Shown piece after piece: positions 43,286 through 54,885 of a stretch of 64,000 nucleotides of DNA. Made by a program: the position numbers and the translations under genes. The stretch covers positions 24,061,732 to 24,125,731 of the forward strand of contig NW_026262668.1 in assembly GCF_021869535.1 (NCBI RefSeq), read 5' to 3'. The notes beneath the pieces are model-generated. The model saw only the letters and a list, made by a program, of their open reading frames with translations. It did not search any database and was not told the origin of the DNA. Position 1 is the first letter of the stretch. Every line of letters starts with the position of its first letter. The DNA is from Mytilus californianus. Lineage: Eukaryota > Mollusca > Bivalvia > Mytilida > Mytilidae.

Positions 43286-43911
43286 TGGTTTAAAACAAAA
43301 AACAAAATTTAGTCATGTTAACACCTTTACTCAACTTTTCGTATAAAGTAAATGAGACACTGTCTTTACTTTGCTTGCAGTCAATTACAATCTGCTGAGT
43401 GTATTTTCAGAGTGTTCGGTACCTGGTATTTATCTGAGATAAACAATAAATCTGCTCCCGAAATACATGTATGCATTGGAAAATATCACTGAAAAAGTTT
43501 TTAAAAAATATAGTTTTATATGAAGACATTATTATAAATCCAAATGGCTGATTCAGTCTTCTAAAAATGTATTTAATTATCGGGACACAATCTACTTTCA
43601 GAAACAAGATATAACGTTTATGAATATTTTAAAATGTTGGTAATACAAATGCAAAGGAGAGAAATGATCTAAAAGAAAACAAGTTCAATTACCTATTTCA
43701 TGGAAGTATTAAATGTGTTTTATTCGCATATTATAAATGTATCCGTATATATTATACGAACTGAAAAAATATCGTGTGACTTTATTAAAAATTGTAGATA
43801 GTTTAATATTAGACGTCATTGAATGTTATCAACAACAATAATTGAAATTCTCTGACGAAAATGTAGTTTGTTTCCATCGTCATTCCAACAATATTAAATG
43901 TACTGAATAAA

Positions 43912-43945
43912 GGCGACAGTAGTTAACCAATGCCCAAATGTGAAA
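43912..43945 (+). repeat. Family E head fragment
   Basis: 'aaaggcgacagtagttaacc' at 43911. No following E body. Confidence 0.45.
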
Positions 43946-44972
43946 AAAGCCAAACACATTTTTGAGAGTACTTTTCGGTAAATAAATGTAAAAATCTACA
44001 TATTTCTGTATCAAACCATATTTTATGAATATGATTTGGTTAATGTTTAATATTTGCCGTGATTTGGATTTTGGGCATTTTTAACTACAGCAAGGATGTT
44101 CCCACTGTGGAAAGGGAAAGAGATTGTTATTTGTTCCTTTGATTCAGAGACCTTCACGATGTTTGTTCCCTATAAATCACGATAAACGGTATATATAAAG
44201 TGACCGCAGTTAGAGTAATTAGCTGTTAGAACATAAATATAAACTTCCATTTATGATATATGCTTCCTTAAGGTCCATACATTATTCTTAAACATGCCAC
44301 AATTCATCTGACACTTTGTATACAGTTTTTACCTCGCCTGATAAATGTTGTGTTCAGTAAAATTTGTTTTATCTATCATGCCTCTTTGTGGCATTTAAGT
44401 TTGCAGGTGTTTTAAACATTCATACTAAAGGCAATTTGAAGTTATGTAAACTAAGCTAAATTTTTCTAATTTGTTCGGGGTTTGTCTTTTTCATTTGTAT
44501 AAAAACGTGTAAACCGTTATCTTTTAATGATAAAAGTTAGGAATAAGGTCTGAATTTTGGGTCAGGGTCTTTTGTTCTCCACTTTTTTATATGTCGTTTT
44601 CTGTATTATTTATTTTCTTTCAAATTATTAAGTATTCTTTATATAATATAACCCCATTATTCTCTACTATCTTTTTCTTATTGTCAATTGAGGCCCAGAC
44701 CATCAGAAATGAACTTATCTTCACGCATAAGCTCATTGCTTCGTGTACAAGGCTTCTGTGCTACTGGCAAATCATCTCTTTTTTGACATCTGCATTTGAA
44801 ACAGTGGTATGTAAAACAATATTCACTAAATTTAGTTCAATGTTTCTATGGTGTTTTACGCAATACAGAATAGGAAGAGACTTTAACTCTGTAGACTCAT
44901 CTTGTCTCAATACATTCGATTCCATCAGGTTTTGTTTTTTACCATAATTTATATCTCTTATCTCTGCAGCCT
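43946..44972. other. No gene; T-rich repeat-like segment at 44.56-44.70 kb
   Basis: 'gggtcttttgttctccactt' and 'attattctctactatctttt' resemble the T-rich repeat at 0.57 kb. The 118-codon frame at 44591-44947 starts in this segment and has no domain I recognise. Confidence 0.4.
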
Positions 44973-45065
44973 TTGTTTACCTTTCCCGAGCACCTGACAG
45001 TACTCACTCTTTAACGGGAGATTGTGCTTAACAACTGTTGGTTTCGGCTTTGTGCGCTTTTCGAC
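44973..45065 (+). mobile_element. Decayed PLE 3' end (family A)
   Basis: 'cctttcccgagcacctgaca' and 'gggagattgtgcttaacaac' match the 'cttccggagcacctgaga' and 'gttcgtgttgctta' landmarks. Confidence 0.4.
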
Positions 45066-46600
45066 ACGTGTTAACAATCGATTAGAGAGTTCCAGAGAAA
45101 CGCCGTAACGTAACAAACATAACAAATAAAGGTAGTTGTTCTCTTAATTTCAACAAGAGATAGCTGTCTTTTCCATTGTATAACTTCCTTATTGTGTAAT
45201 AAAAAAAATATAAAAGCAGATAATATGCAACATATATGATGTCATCCATGAATATAACAATCGAAAATTAATATCGAAAATTAACAAAAAAGGGCTTTGA
45301 AAATGAATATCAAATTTACAAGAGGATACGAAGGTAGCAGTAAATTTTAAAAACTCAAATTATAGTTTTGCATATTGAAAGAAGAAAATACAACTTATTT
45401 GATCTGTGTTTGAAAACAGCATTACATTAAATTTTTACATTCAAATCCTGATTTATATTTTTACCATAAGGGCTGATGCTAAATTTAAAATAATATTTTT
45501 CGCTGCATAACTCAATGATTAAATTTTTTTTTATCTATGTTGTTCCATATTTGAACGTCACTTTGGCACTTCTTTAGATATCTTAACACTTACTTATATC
45601 AAGTAAGTAATTAAAATGATTTAGGTTAGCTAGAAAAGTTAAAATTATGATTCATGTGCACATGTTTGCCTTTTATACAACATAAGGTAAACCATAGTTT
45701 TGTAAGAAATCCATACGCTTTGCCTTTAAAGAGTGGACGGTGCTTATATCACAAGTTTTTTAAAAATGTCGTTAAGAAAAAGTTAAATGATTTCACATGT
45801 AGAAAGTTGGAGATTCTAACCGTTATTTTAAGGTGAAAACTTCAATAGACTTTTTATATAACGGGAATTTAAAAAAAAAAATATTTTGGCATTAAAGGGT
45901 TAAAAAAAGATTCCTTAAGTGGCGTCGGAAAACATATTGCAGGTGGAGACTTGGGTTGAGGAGTGTCAAGTAGACACCAATTGTTGCAACATTACAGTGG
46001 TACCACTTGCATTGTAGTACTTTAATGTGTTTTGAAGGGAAATATCTAGTATCAATAATCCTATCTAAAAATCTTTCCCTGCAATCCCCTAGTGTTTTGA
46101 TTGCATCATATAATATAAAAAATAGCTAATTTAGAAATTATATATGTTCTGTTGTGTGACATGTATTTAATAAAACGATGCATGATAAATACGTATTTCT
46201 AAACGGTGTTTTAATATTATGAAAAATGACGAGCAATATCTATTCGTGTTATATATTAATTTTAACCATCTTCTTTGGGACGTAGGTGTAAAAGGCTAGG
46301 AAAATGATGGATTAAGTGTCATCATGAATAATTTGACACGCGTTCTCTTCATTATTGCTGACGTATGCCTACCAGTTTAGAGATATGACCACTTTTTCTT
46401 CTATTTGTTTAAGCATAGAGCCAAAATCAGAAATTTGATGAAAATTTCCAGAACTTGAATATCAAAGTGCAAATAAATACAGTTTATCGATTTTTTTAAC
46501 TTTTACAGTTACATGTAACCCATTATACTATTCAGAAAATATATTTGTACTTTGATAGTTATCACTTCTGTTTCATTGATTATATTTCTGAGGAGTATTA
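45066..46600. other. No recognised feature
   Basis: About 1.5 kb of AT-rich DNA. The 60-codon frame at 45654-45836 is unsupported. Confidence 0.4.
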
Positions 46601-46603
46601 TAA

Positions 46604-46945
46604 ATAAAGGCAACAGTAGTATACCGCTGTTCGAAATTCATAAATCGATTGAGAAAAAAACAAATCCGGGTTACAAACTAAAACTGAGGGAAACACATCA
46701 AATATAAGAGGAGAACTACGACACAACAGAAACACAACATTAAAATGTAACACACACAGAAACGAACTATAATATAACAATGGCCATTTTCCTGACTTGG
46801 TACAGGACATTTTAAGAAAAAAATGGTGGGTTGAACCTGGTTTTGTGGCTAGCCAAACCTCCCGCTTTTATGGCAATGTCAAATATAACATTAAAATGAC
46901 AACATTGCATGACAGGACTACAATACAAATAAATGGGAGAACATA
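46604..46945 (+). repeat. Repeat family E copy
   Basis: Head 'aaaggcaacagtagtatacc', then 'acaaatccgggttacaaact', 'cctgacttggtacaggacat', 'gttgaacctggttttgtggc' and 'ctagccaaacctcccgct'. The antisense counterpart at 55.62-55.89 kb gives the same limits. The antisense frame at 46598-46810 is a shadow. Confidence 0.8.
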
Positions 46946-47067
46946 AGTTAACTATCTATGGTGTGCAATCGCTATTTTGGAACTTTTGCTAGGTACAGTA
47001 TCTGTCGTGATGTACCTAGCTTGCTGGCCATGAAATTTAAAGTTCTCTTTAAAGTTAAAAAAGTCTT

Positions 47068-47130
47068 CGGCGAAAAAGTTATATGGCCGCCATAACGAGT
47101 TGGTTGCAAAACTAACAAAAACTTATTGGT
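47068..47130 (+). pseudogene. PLE RT scrap
   Basis: 'agttatatggccgccataac' and 'gagttggttgc' match the KFYGRHNELV codons. Only this piece is recognisable. Confidence 0.4.
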
Positions 47131-47424
47131 CGTTTGATTAAACTGATTCTTTTAAAGGTTGTCATTTTAACATTGCAGTTTGATTTTTGAAGAAAGCCTT
47201 TATCGTAATTAACATTCCCAAAGTTTAGTACATAACGAAACTGATATTACTAACCAGTTATTAACATTGATGGTCCTGCATCCTGTCAGTATTTTTTTTT
47301 TACATTAAACATAGTTAAGCAGACTGCTTATGACGTCTTTATTCTAAATCCATCTCAAGCGTATTGATTTATTTTATGAAAACATTGCCTATGTATTATT
47401 TGAAATCGGGATCTGATAGACCTG

Positions 47425-47705
47425 CATGTCCCAAGTGAGGAGCCTGTAATTCAGTGGTTGTCGTTTGTTGCTGTGTAACATATTTGTTTTTCGTTCATTA
47501 TTTTGTTCATAAATTAGGCCGTTAGTTTTCTCGTTTGAATTGTTTTACATTTGTCATTTCGGGCCTTTAATAGCTGACTATGCGGTATGGGCTTTGCTCA
47601 TTGTTGAAGGCCGTACGTTGACCTATAGTTGTTAATATCTGTGTCATTTGGTCTCTTGTGGAGAATTGTCTCATTGACAATCATACCACATCTTCTTATT
47701 TATAT
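47425..47705 (+). repeat. Repeat family B copy
   Basis: 'gtcccaagtgaggagcctgt', 'gtggttgtcgtttgttgctg', 'gactatgcggtatgggcttt', 'ggccgtacgttgacctatag', ending 'cataccacatcttctta'. Confidence 0.85.
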
Positions 47706-47769
47706 AAATATACTAACTTAAATTTTCAGTTTGTTTTATTTCTTTTGTTGTATGGTTAAACAAATGTAC

Positions 47770-48190
47770 TGGGTTAGAGAGGAGTGTTGACCGCGCACAA
47801 ACATGTTCTTTTTGTACCTGGCCCAACCAGAAGCCTGTAATCCAGTCGTTGTTGTCATTCCTGATTGTTTTTCGTATCATTTTTTTAGCATAAATAAGGC
47901 TGTTGCTTTTTTTAATTGTTTAAAATTTCGTCCACTGTTTCGGTTCATGGCTTTCAAAATATTCGGCTTTGAGCGTTGCTGATGAAGGTAAATACAGAAA
48001 AGCTCTTTGGACGCATGAAATTTATAGTGTGTTGTTTTCATTTTTTGTCCTTCCGTGCATGACCTTTTATAGCTTACTATACGGTATTGGTTTTCCCGAA
48101 GGACGTACGGTGCCTTGTATAGTTTTACATATCATTAGAGGATGCTTGTCTTACTGGCAATCATCCCACATCTCATTATCTTTATACGCC
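47770..48190 (+). repeat. Repeat family B copy split by a C fragment
   Basis: The first half ('cgcgcacaaacatgttcttt', 'ccagaagcctgtaatccagt', 'ataaataaggctgttgct') stops at 47933. The second half resumes at 48047 ('gtccttccgtgcatgacctt', 'actatacggtattggtttt', 'catcccacatctcatta'). The 77-codon frame at 47969-48202 crosses the junction and is not a gene. Confidence 0.8.
47934..48046 (+). repeat. Repeat family C arm nested in B
   Basis: 'actgtttcggttcatggctt', 'cggctttgagcgttgctgat', 'agctctttggacgcatgaaa', ending 'gtgttgttttcatttttt'. The tetranucleotide 'gtcc' lies on both sides (47930-47933 and 48047-48050). Confidence 0.8.
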
Positions 48191-48985
48191 ATAGTTTCCT
48201 AGTTGACACCTTTGGACACTGTACGAGTCAATCATTTGCTGTAGCAAAGCACTGAATTAAAAAAAAAATAATTACGTCAATGATTTAAGTTTCGAATTTT
48301 TGCATTATGTGAATTTCTCAATTCTGAGAAAAGGGTGTTAAAAATTCCATGTGAAAATATATTATGCTAAATTTTGCATTCGAAAGTAATGTGTACGAAT
48401 ACGTATACAATGACTGCGTTTTTTTCTTTGACTTAAGTTGATAATTGTCCTCTTGTAAGTCACCTCTCTTTAACACTAAGAAATGTTGCTATTTGGTATT
48501 ATGGATTTCTTTTAGGTACAGTTTTGCTTGCAAAATGTTGCTTGTCTATGCGTCGTTTTCTTTATTTGTTTTTCTTCTTCAAATTATGAGTAATAAAGTA
48601 TCTACAGCTTGAACTAAAAAAAAATTTGAGCATTTGTGAGCTTCCTCTGAAACACCATAATTGTGTCTTTACTGTTTGCTTCTTTATTTGTGACTTACCT
48701 TGTAAATATGCATATGATCTTCAAACGAGCAGATTGCGTCAGATAAATTGGATATGATCATAATGAAATAGTGTATTTACGAACCATACATTCATACATA
48801 TACAGTATGGTTAACTTCTAAACAAACAAAAGATCAACTCATAACTGACACAATAATGCAATACCTTGATTTGCTGTGAAACATAGAAACCGACCATTTA
48901 TGTTATAAGAAGAAGTTCTAAGAAGTATAAGTTAATGCATTTGGTAATATAAAATAAAGACATTTGTTTTGATTGTCAATAAGAC
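48191..48985. other. No recognised feature
   Basis: AT-rich spacer. Confidence 0.4.
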
Positions 48986-49561
48986 AAAGGAGTAGGGTCA
49001 TAAAGGTCCGGTTTTAGCCCAAGGAAAATAAAGTTTTTGAGAACTATTTCAAATTTGCACATAATATTTGGAAATGCATAAATTCAAAAAATATAAATGA
49101 ATTATACAAGATTTTTTATGTTATGACGTCACAATTACGTCATAAATTGCACCAATTTAAATAAAACTGCTGAGTTTGTGCAGTTTTCCGTCATTATTAA
49201 CTTCGCGGAAATATCGTGTGCAGGCAAGAAACAATAATATAATTTAAGAGAAGCTTAATTATAACTATTGAAATATTCTAACCAAATATAAAGTTGTTTC
49301 TAGGGTGCGTACATACTTGTTCAATCTAATATATACCTAAAGGTTGACGCAAAACAAGGAAAATCAAGACATTTTATAAAATATACACATTTCGTCATAA
49401 TTTGTTGTCATGGTAACTCGATAAATATGAAATTCGTTTTCATTTTCTAAACATCTTGTATTTTAGTGTATTTTGGACCAAAAAAAAAGAATATGTATGG
49501 TAACTTTTCATTTTGTCCTAATATTTGGGCCTAATTAAGGCCTTATTGCCCCTACTCCTTT
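48986..49561. mobile_element. MITE with inverted ends
   Basis: The left end 'aaaggagtagggtcataaag' and the right end, reversed, 'aaaggagtaggggcaataag' match at 17 of 20 aligned positions, allowing one indel. 576 bp, no coding content. Internal 'tgacgtcacaattacgtca' (about 49124) is a CRE-like palindrome. No clear target duplication. Confidence 0.75.
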
Positions 49562-49624
49562 CCATCTAAAGACCAAATGACGTAGATCTAAACCCTTCTT
49601 AGCAACTGAGTTCATGCCGGTTTT

Positions 49625-49745
49625 GGTAAGGGTCATACGTTGTGTTTTGTGGATTTTTGTCAGTCTTTTTTTTTCTTTTGGCCATTGCGTTGTGCATCCT
49701 TCTTCGACTTCATTGATATTGTCCTTTGGTATTTGGTCCTTTTTT
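49625..49745 (+). mobile_element. Diverged PLE 3' end (family A)
   Basis: 'cttttggccattgcgttgtg', 'cttcgacttcattgatattg' and 'cctttggtatttggtcc' match the last 110 bp of A. Confidence 0.6.
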
Positions 49746-50665
49746 AAAGTTGATTTTAAATTGCAAATAACAAATTGTCCTCGTTACAATTTTAGTAATT
49801 CGGGCTAAGGTTTGTTCAACTAACTATATATTTGAACGAGCCACCGTTACATTTCTGAGCACCTAAGTATTACATTTAGTTACATTCATCATGTACATTT
49901 AAAAAAAATATCAATGCACGTATGTTGGTACCTTCAGAAACGCATTAAATATTCGAACTCAGAAAAAGTCGACAAATAAATGTGAAATAAATTGATTTGT
50001 TTCATATTTAATATGTCGATTTATACATAAATAACCTCACTTTATAATTGCATCCCGCACCAACCGTAAAATAATACAATATTTCTAGCGATTTGTCGTC
50101 AATTTCCCTATAATTTACTCATACCTAGAATTAAATGGATTTATTATTCCGCTCTACTAGACATGCGCCATTTTCTCGCGCAAATTAGAAAGATCTTCTG
50201 CCAAAAATGACAGGTCTGCAGATAATACGCAGAACATATTTCATCATTATTTTTCTGTTTCAGCATGTGTAGGATTCAGATTTGCTAGATACTGGCAGTA
50301 ATTTGGTTAAAAGAATCAAAATTCAAACAAGCGAAATAAATGATGTGCGGCCTATTGTTAATTAGCTTTCTGTAAATGAATCAATCATGTCAATTAGAAG
50401 AGATTCTAACTTTAAAATCTAAATTAAAGTTAAAGATAATATCTCACCGTTATAGCAAGACTATCGAAAAGTATCGAAAATAGGGTTATATTTTTTCTTG
50501 GCATAAAAAAAGAGGTATATATGTTTAAAAGTAAAAAAAAAAAAATTACCAAACTCCAAAGCAAATTCAAAATATTCTTCTTTTTACCCCTCCTTTTTTC
50601 TCTCAGTTTTACATAACATGAGCACTATCTTTGAATATCGCTATTTCTTAAACACAATATACTGA
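49746..50665. other. No gene; short CpG-bearing patch near 50.17 kb
   Basis: AT-rich except for 'gacatgcgccattttctcgc' near 50160-50180 (minus strand 'gcgagaaaatggcgcatg', resembling a YY1-type AAnATGGCG motif). No transcript evidence in the sequence. Confidence 0.35.
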
Positions 50666-52644
50666 CATAAATACTGTTCTGTTAAAGAACAAATTCCGGG
50701 ATATTTTGATAATACTGAGCTCCCTCTTATTTGTTATATTTACAAGAAATCTACCCGGAAATTTGTGTTTAATTATAGCCAATTGTGTAAAGATGTTAAT
50801 ATCAGTGAAAATACACCTACTTCATGTAATTGCAGTAATTCCGAATACATTTATGGACCCATTTCCCATGTTATAACAGGAGATCTTAACATCGTTCAAG
50901 ACCGAGAGTTAAAATCATTCCTCAGTAAAGGACCTAAATATCGTCCCCCGTCAATTATTAATTGGAATGAGTGTCGTAATATCATCCACGACTCACTCCA
51001 TACTTACTGTTTGAAATGGATAAAACGGGAAAAAGCTGACAAAAAATCTTTGGACTCTTTTTTTAAATCAGTAATGAACATAGTTGATATACGTATTCAA
51101 CATTTTAAAGAACATTTTACTCTTAACAATAACCACAATAAACCTATTTCTCGTATCAAACATAAACTAAAAGAACTAGCCAAGTAATTTGTTTTTGTCC
51201 CGGCCGATAAAGCTGCTAATAATATTATTATTGTTTGACGTAAATTTTACATTGAGTTTCTGAAAAAAGAAATCATCAATTCAACAACATTCCAACTGAC
51301 TCCATTTTCAGAAAACGACATCTGTAACAAACATAAACTTTTAGCTACCGCTCTACAAGCAGAACCAAATACAATGAAAGTCCCAACTATGTATTGGCTT
51401 CCGAAGCTACACAAAACACCTTACAAATATAGATTCATTTCGTCTTCAAGCCATTGTTCCACTACTAAATTTTCTATTCTTCTTACCAGTACACTTGGTA
51501 CAATCAAAAACCTGATAATAAATTGTTCAAATAAGGCCTTCGAAAATAGTGGAATTAATTATTTTTGGAGTGTCAAGAACTCGTTGGAAGTACTTGATAA
51601 ATTGCATGCATATATTGGTGATTTTGAATCTGTTCAAAGTTTTGAATTTTCTACCCTATATACCACATTGCCTCACATTCTCATTAAGAAAAAATTCACA
51701 CACCTAATTAAATGGGCATTTAAAAAGTCAGAATGTGAATATATATGTTCAAACTCTTTTAGGTCATTTTTTAGTAGCAATAAACAAAAAACTATGTCAA
51801 TTGGACATGCTTTGATACTATATATGCCCTTGAATTTTTACAAGATAACATTTTTGTTCGCTTTGGAGATTCCGTATATCGTCAGGTTATCGGAATTCCA
51901 ATGGGGACTAACTGTGCACCACTTATTGCGGACCTTTTTTTGTATTGCTATGAGTTACAATTTATGACAAAAATCAGCAAAGACCCATCGAAACAACATC
52001 TGATACACAAATTTAATAATACTTTTAGATATTTGGATGATATTTTGGCTCTCAATAATGACGACTTCAGTATGTATACTAAAGAAATTTATCCTGTTGA
52101 ACTTACTTTAGATAAAGCTAATACTAACAATGACCACTGCCCTTTCCTCGATCTTGATATCTATATCATTAACGGAAAGCTTAATACTAAAATATATGAT
52201 AAAAGAGATGATTTTTCATTTCCTATCGTTAATTATCCATTTTTAGATGGTGACGTTCCCTTGTCACCATCTTACGGTGTTTATATATCTCAACTTGTAC
52301 GATTCGCTCGTGTGTGTAACAATGTTTTAGATTTTAACGAGAGAAATTTATGTATTACTGAAAAATTATTACACCAGGGTTTTCGATATCACAAACTAGT
52401 CAAAACATTTACTAAATTTTATCATCGGTATAAGGACATCATTCGTAAATATAGCTCAACATGCAAACTTTTTATACGTTCAGGTATTTCACATCCAATT
52501 TTTTATGGAAATATTCTTTATAAAGCACAAAAATGTCAGTATTCACCTCTGAAGCTAACAAAACCTTTAAATAGACTTATTAAGAAGGGATATAATTACG
52601 ATACTGTTGTCAGGTCATTAAAGATTGCATATTTTGGCGTTAAT
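50666..52644 (+). pseudogene. Penelope-like element reverse transcriptase (broken)
   Basis: The most complete RT in the window. In order: VKEQIPGYFDNTELPLICYI (from about 50680), FNYSQLCKDV, HVITGDLNI, KGPKYRPPS, PADKAANN (51200), YWLPKLHKTPYKYRFI (51392), FEFSTLYTTLPH (51641), YVNWTCFDT, IPMGTNCAPLIADLFLYCYE (51895), RYLDDIL (motif C, both Asp intact, 52036-52041), FLDLDIYI, IYDKRDDF, YGVYISQLVRFARV, and a basic C-terminal region. Damage: TAA at 51185, TGA at 51236, a frameshift in the A-run near 51786-51791, and the motif A Asp replaced by Glu (GAA at 51644). The 5' part upstream of about 50666 is missing. I see no GIY-YIG endonuclease. The last codons are displaced by a 2.2-kb insertion. 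Confidence 0.9.
52641..52644. repeat. Target-site duplication TAAT (left)
   Basis: TAAT immediately before the inserted element; it recurs at 54846-54849. Removing the insertion and one TAAT restores a continuous RT reading frame. Confidence 0.8.
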
Positions 52645-53096
52645 GGTCCAAGGACACAGTTATCGTCCTTTGGTTTTCGTTGTCTACAAATATAGTCCCT
52701 AGTGTGAACAGTGTATAACTTGCATTTTTTTTTGATACACTTTCCCAATTTATTTCTTGATATTTTATGCATGAAATATTAAGTAAGGGGATGAAATTAC
52801 ATGTTAAAAAAATTTGGGTGCTGAATCTTTATGTTAAGTAGTGATTTGGTCCAGTTAAAAAAGGTCAAAAATTAGAATGTCTGAAGCTGTCAAACTGAAT
52901 TTTAGCCCCCCTTAACACAGAATTGTCAATATTTTGAGTTAGAGCTGGTAGAAGTTTCTATAATTTTGATATTATTTGTATCAATAGTAGTACACTACAC
53001 TGTAAAAATCTTTTTGAGATAGAGCAGGTGCGATTTTTTTAATTTGAATTTATTGTCTAAAAGAAATGCACTACGAAATAACTGTGTTCTCGGGCC
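52645..53096. repeat. Left 451-bp terminal repeat
   Basis: Begins 'ggtccaaggacacagttatc' and ends 'gtgttctcgggcc'. Its first codons extend the RT frame artificially to TAG at 52693. Identity to the right copy continues 3 bases further ('taa'). Confidence 0.9.
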
Positions 53097-54393
53097 TAAG
53101 AGATGAATTCCGTAAATGTAGATTCTGTACTTTGGCAACTTTCCTGAATGGTTTGCTGGTTTCAATTTGTCAAACTCAATAAAAGTAAAGGATTTACATC
53201 TTTGTTTGACAGAAATTCTGTTAAAATGTCCCATTTTGGCATTATACGGCTAAAATAGGCATTTTAAAGCAGTTTCCATTTTATGCCTAAGAGCCATGCT
53301 GACTTTCTATCTGACAGCTTTTTATGTTCCTGATATTTGTGTTTCTATGCTTAAATCAAATTTAATTAACCATTTGTGAACTCAGAATCTAGAGAAAAGT
53401 AGATTATCACAGAAAAAATGTGCAGAATATTTGTATTTATGTCCCTGGTTAAACGGCCTGTTTGATGTATGTGAAATGTGAAGAGCTTTGTACATAAAAT
53501 CTGTAGTCCATCACAAATATTTCACTAAATCTGTAAAAAAAAACCACTTTACAATGATCAGTACACCCTATTCATTTCATATGCTATCATAATTTTCTTC
53601 TTTAGGATAGTAAGTGGTTCAAATATATGCCAAATGAGACTAAAACTACATGCAAGTTTTCCATTGAAAAGTGAAAAACTGGTCATCAGACCATACTGTC
53701 TGCAAAAAAAAGTTGAATTCAAGAGTCCTTTTGCAATTAGACTTCTTGTATCATGACATCTTAGCATAGAAATGAGCAAAAAGTAACAAATTTCAATTTC
53801 TTATAGCCTCTGTGTGCATTTTTATATGTAAATATGGGCTACGGCCTAAATCGACTCTAAATAATTCTCAGTCTTACATGGCCTAAGACCATTTTATACT
53901 CATGTGGTATGCTTTTTGTAACTTTTCTTTACATTTAAAGTACATTTAATATATATGGAAGAATAATGTATGGTTAAAAAACTTCAAAAACTTCAAATTG
54001 GTTGAAAAAAATGCATGTTTATGTAAGGCTTCCCTTAATTCAAAAATCTCTATTTTCAGGCACAGGCTCATATAAATTTGACTTTTGAATAACTGTAATA
54101 AATCTGATAAATCAAATGAGTGTTCCGTTGCTTTTAATACTTATTATATTAAATTCAAGAGTATTTTAAAAGCAAATTTTTGCAATATTTAAATTTTTTA
54201 GGCCAAAATCTTGACAGTTGAAAATATTTGATTTAAACGTCAAAAATAAACCACCAAATTTCAATATTAAAATGGCCCTAGTTTCTATAATATATATCCT
54301 ATGGCCATGAAACTTGGCCAACTATCTTATAATTGCCTAAGCTTAGGTCATGCAAAGTTTTATTAAAATTGGTCAAGTCTTTCTATCCTATTA

Positions 54394-54845
54394 GGTCCAA
54401 GGACACAGTTATCGTCCTTTGGTTTTCGTTGTCTACAAATATAGTCCCTAGTGTGAACAGTGTATAACTTGCATTTTTTTTTGATACACTTTCCCAATTT
54501 ATTTCTTGATATTTTATGCATGAAATATTAAGTAAGGGGATGAAATTACATGTTAAAAAAATTTGGGTGCTGAATCTTTATGTTAAGTAGTGATTTGGTC
54601 CAGTTAAAAAAGGTCAAAAATTAGAATGTCTGAAGCTGTCAAACTGAATTTTAGCCCCCCTTAACACAGAATTGTCAATATTTTGAGTTAGAGCTGGTAG
54701 AAGTTTCTATAATTTTGATATTATTTGTATCAATAGTAGTACACTACACTGTAAAAATCTTTTTGAGATAGAGCAGGTGCGATTTTTTTAATTTGAATTT
54801 ATTGTCTAAAAGAAATGCACTACGAAATAACTGTGTTCTCGGGCC
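54394..54845. repeat. Right 451-bp terminal repeat
   Basis: Offset from the left copy by exactly 1749 bases over the whole length, so there is no net indel. It is preceded by 'ctatta' and followed by the TAAT duplication. Confidence 0.9.
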
Positions 54846-54849
54846 TAAT

Positions 54850-54885
54850 ATTGATTCACTTATAGGGTCTTTGCATCGGCACTAA
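54850..54885 (+). pseudogene. Displaced last codons of the PLE reverse transcriptase
   Basis: Reading across the empty site, GTT AAT is followed by ATT GAT TCA CTT ATA GGG and so on to TAA at 54883-54885, twelve residues ending in SLHRH before the stop. This is the natural end of the RT frame that begins at 50666. Confidence 0.75.

Larger units (their letters stand above)
52645..54845. mobile_element. Non-coding 2.2-kb insertion with long terminal repeats
   Basis: Flanked by TAAT on both sides. The first 451 bp (52645-53096) and the last 451 bp (54394-54845) are direct repeats that look identical throughout. Each repeat itself has inverted ends: 'ggtccaaggacacagttat' at the left and, reversed, 'ggcccgagaacacagttat' at the right. 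The 1.3-kb middle has no frame above 73 codons and no primer-binding site or polypurine tract I could identify. It could be an LTR-retroelement derivative (TRIM-like) or a DNA transposon with duplicated ends. Confidence 0.8.

Noticed and set aside
44591..44947. 118-codon frame as a candidate gene
   Set aside because: It begins in a T-rich repeat-like segment, is low in charged residues and shows no motif; considered chance.
53558..53779. Antisense 73-codon frame inside the 2.2-kb insertion as a possible element protein
   Set aside because: Short, without motifs, and no companion frame; the interior of the insertion looks non-coding on both strands.
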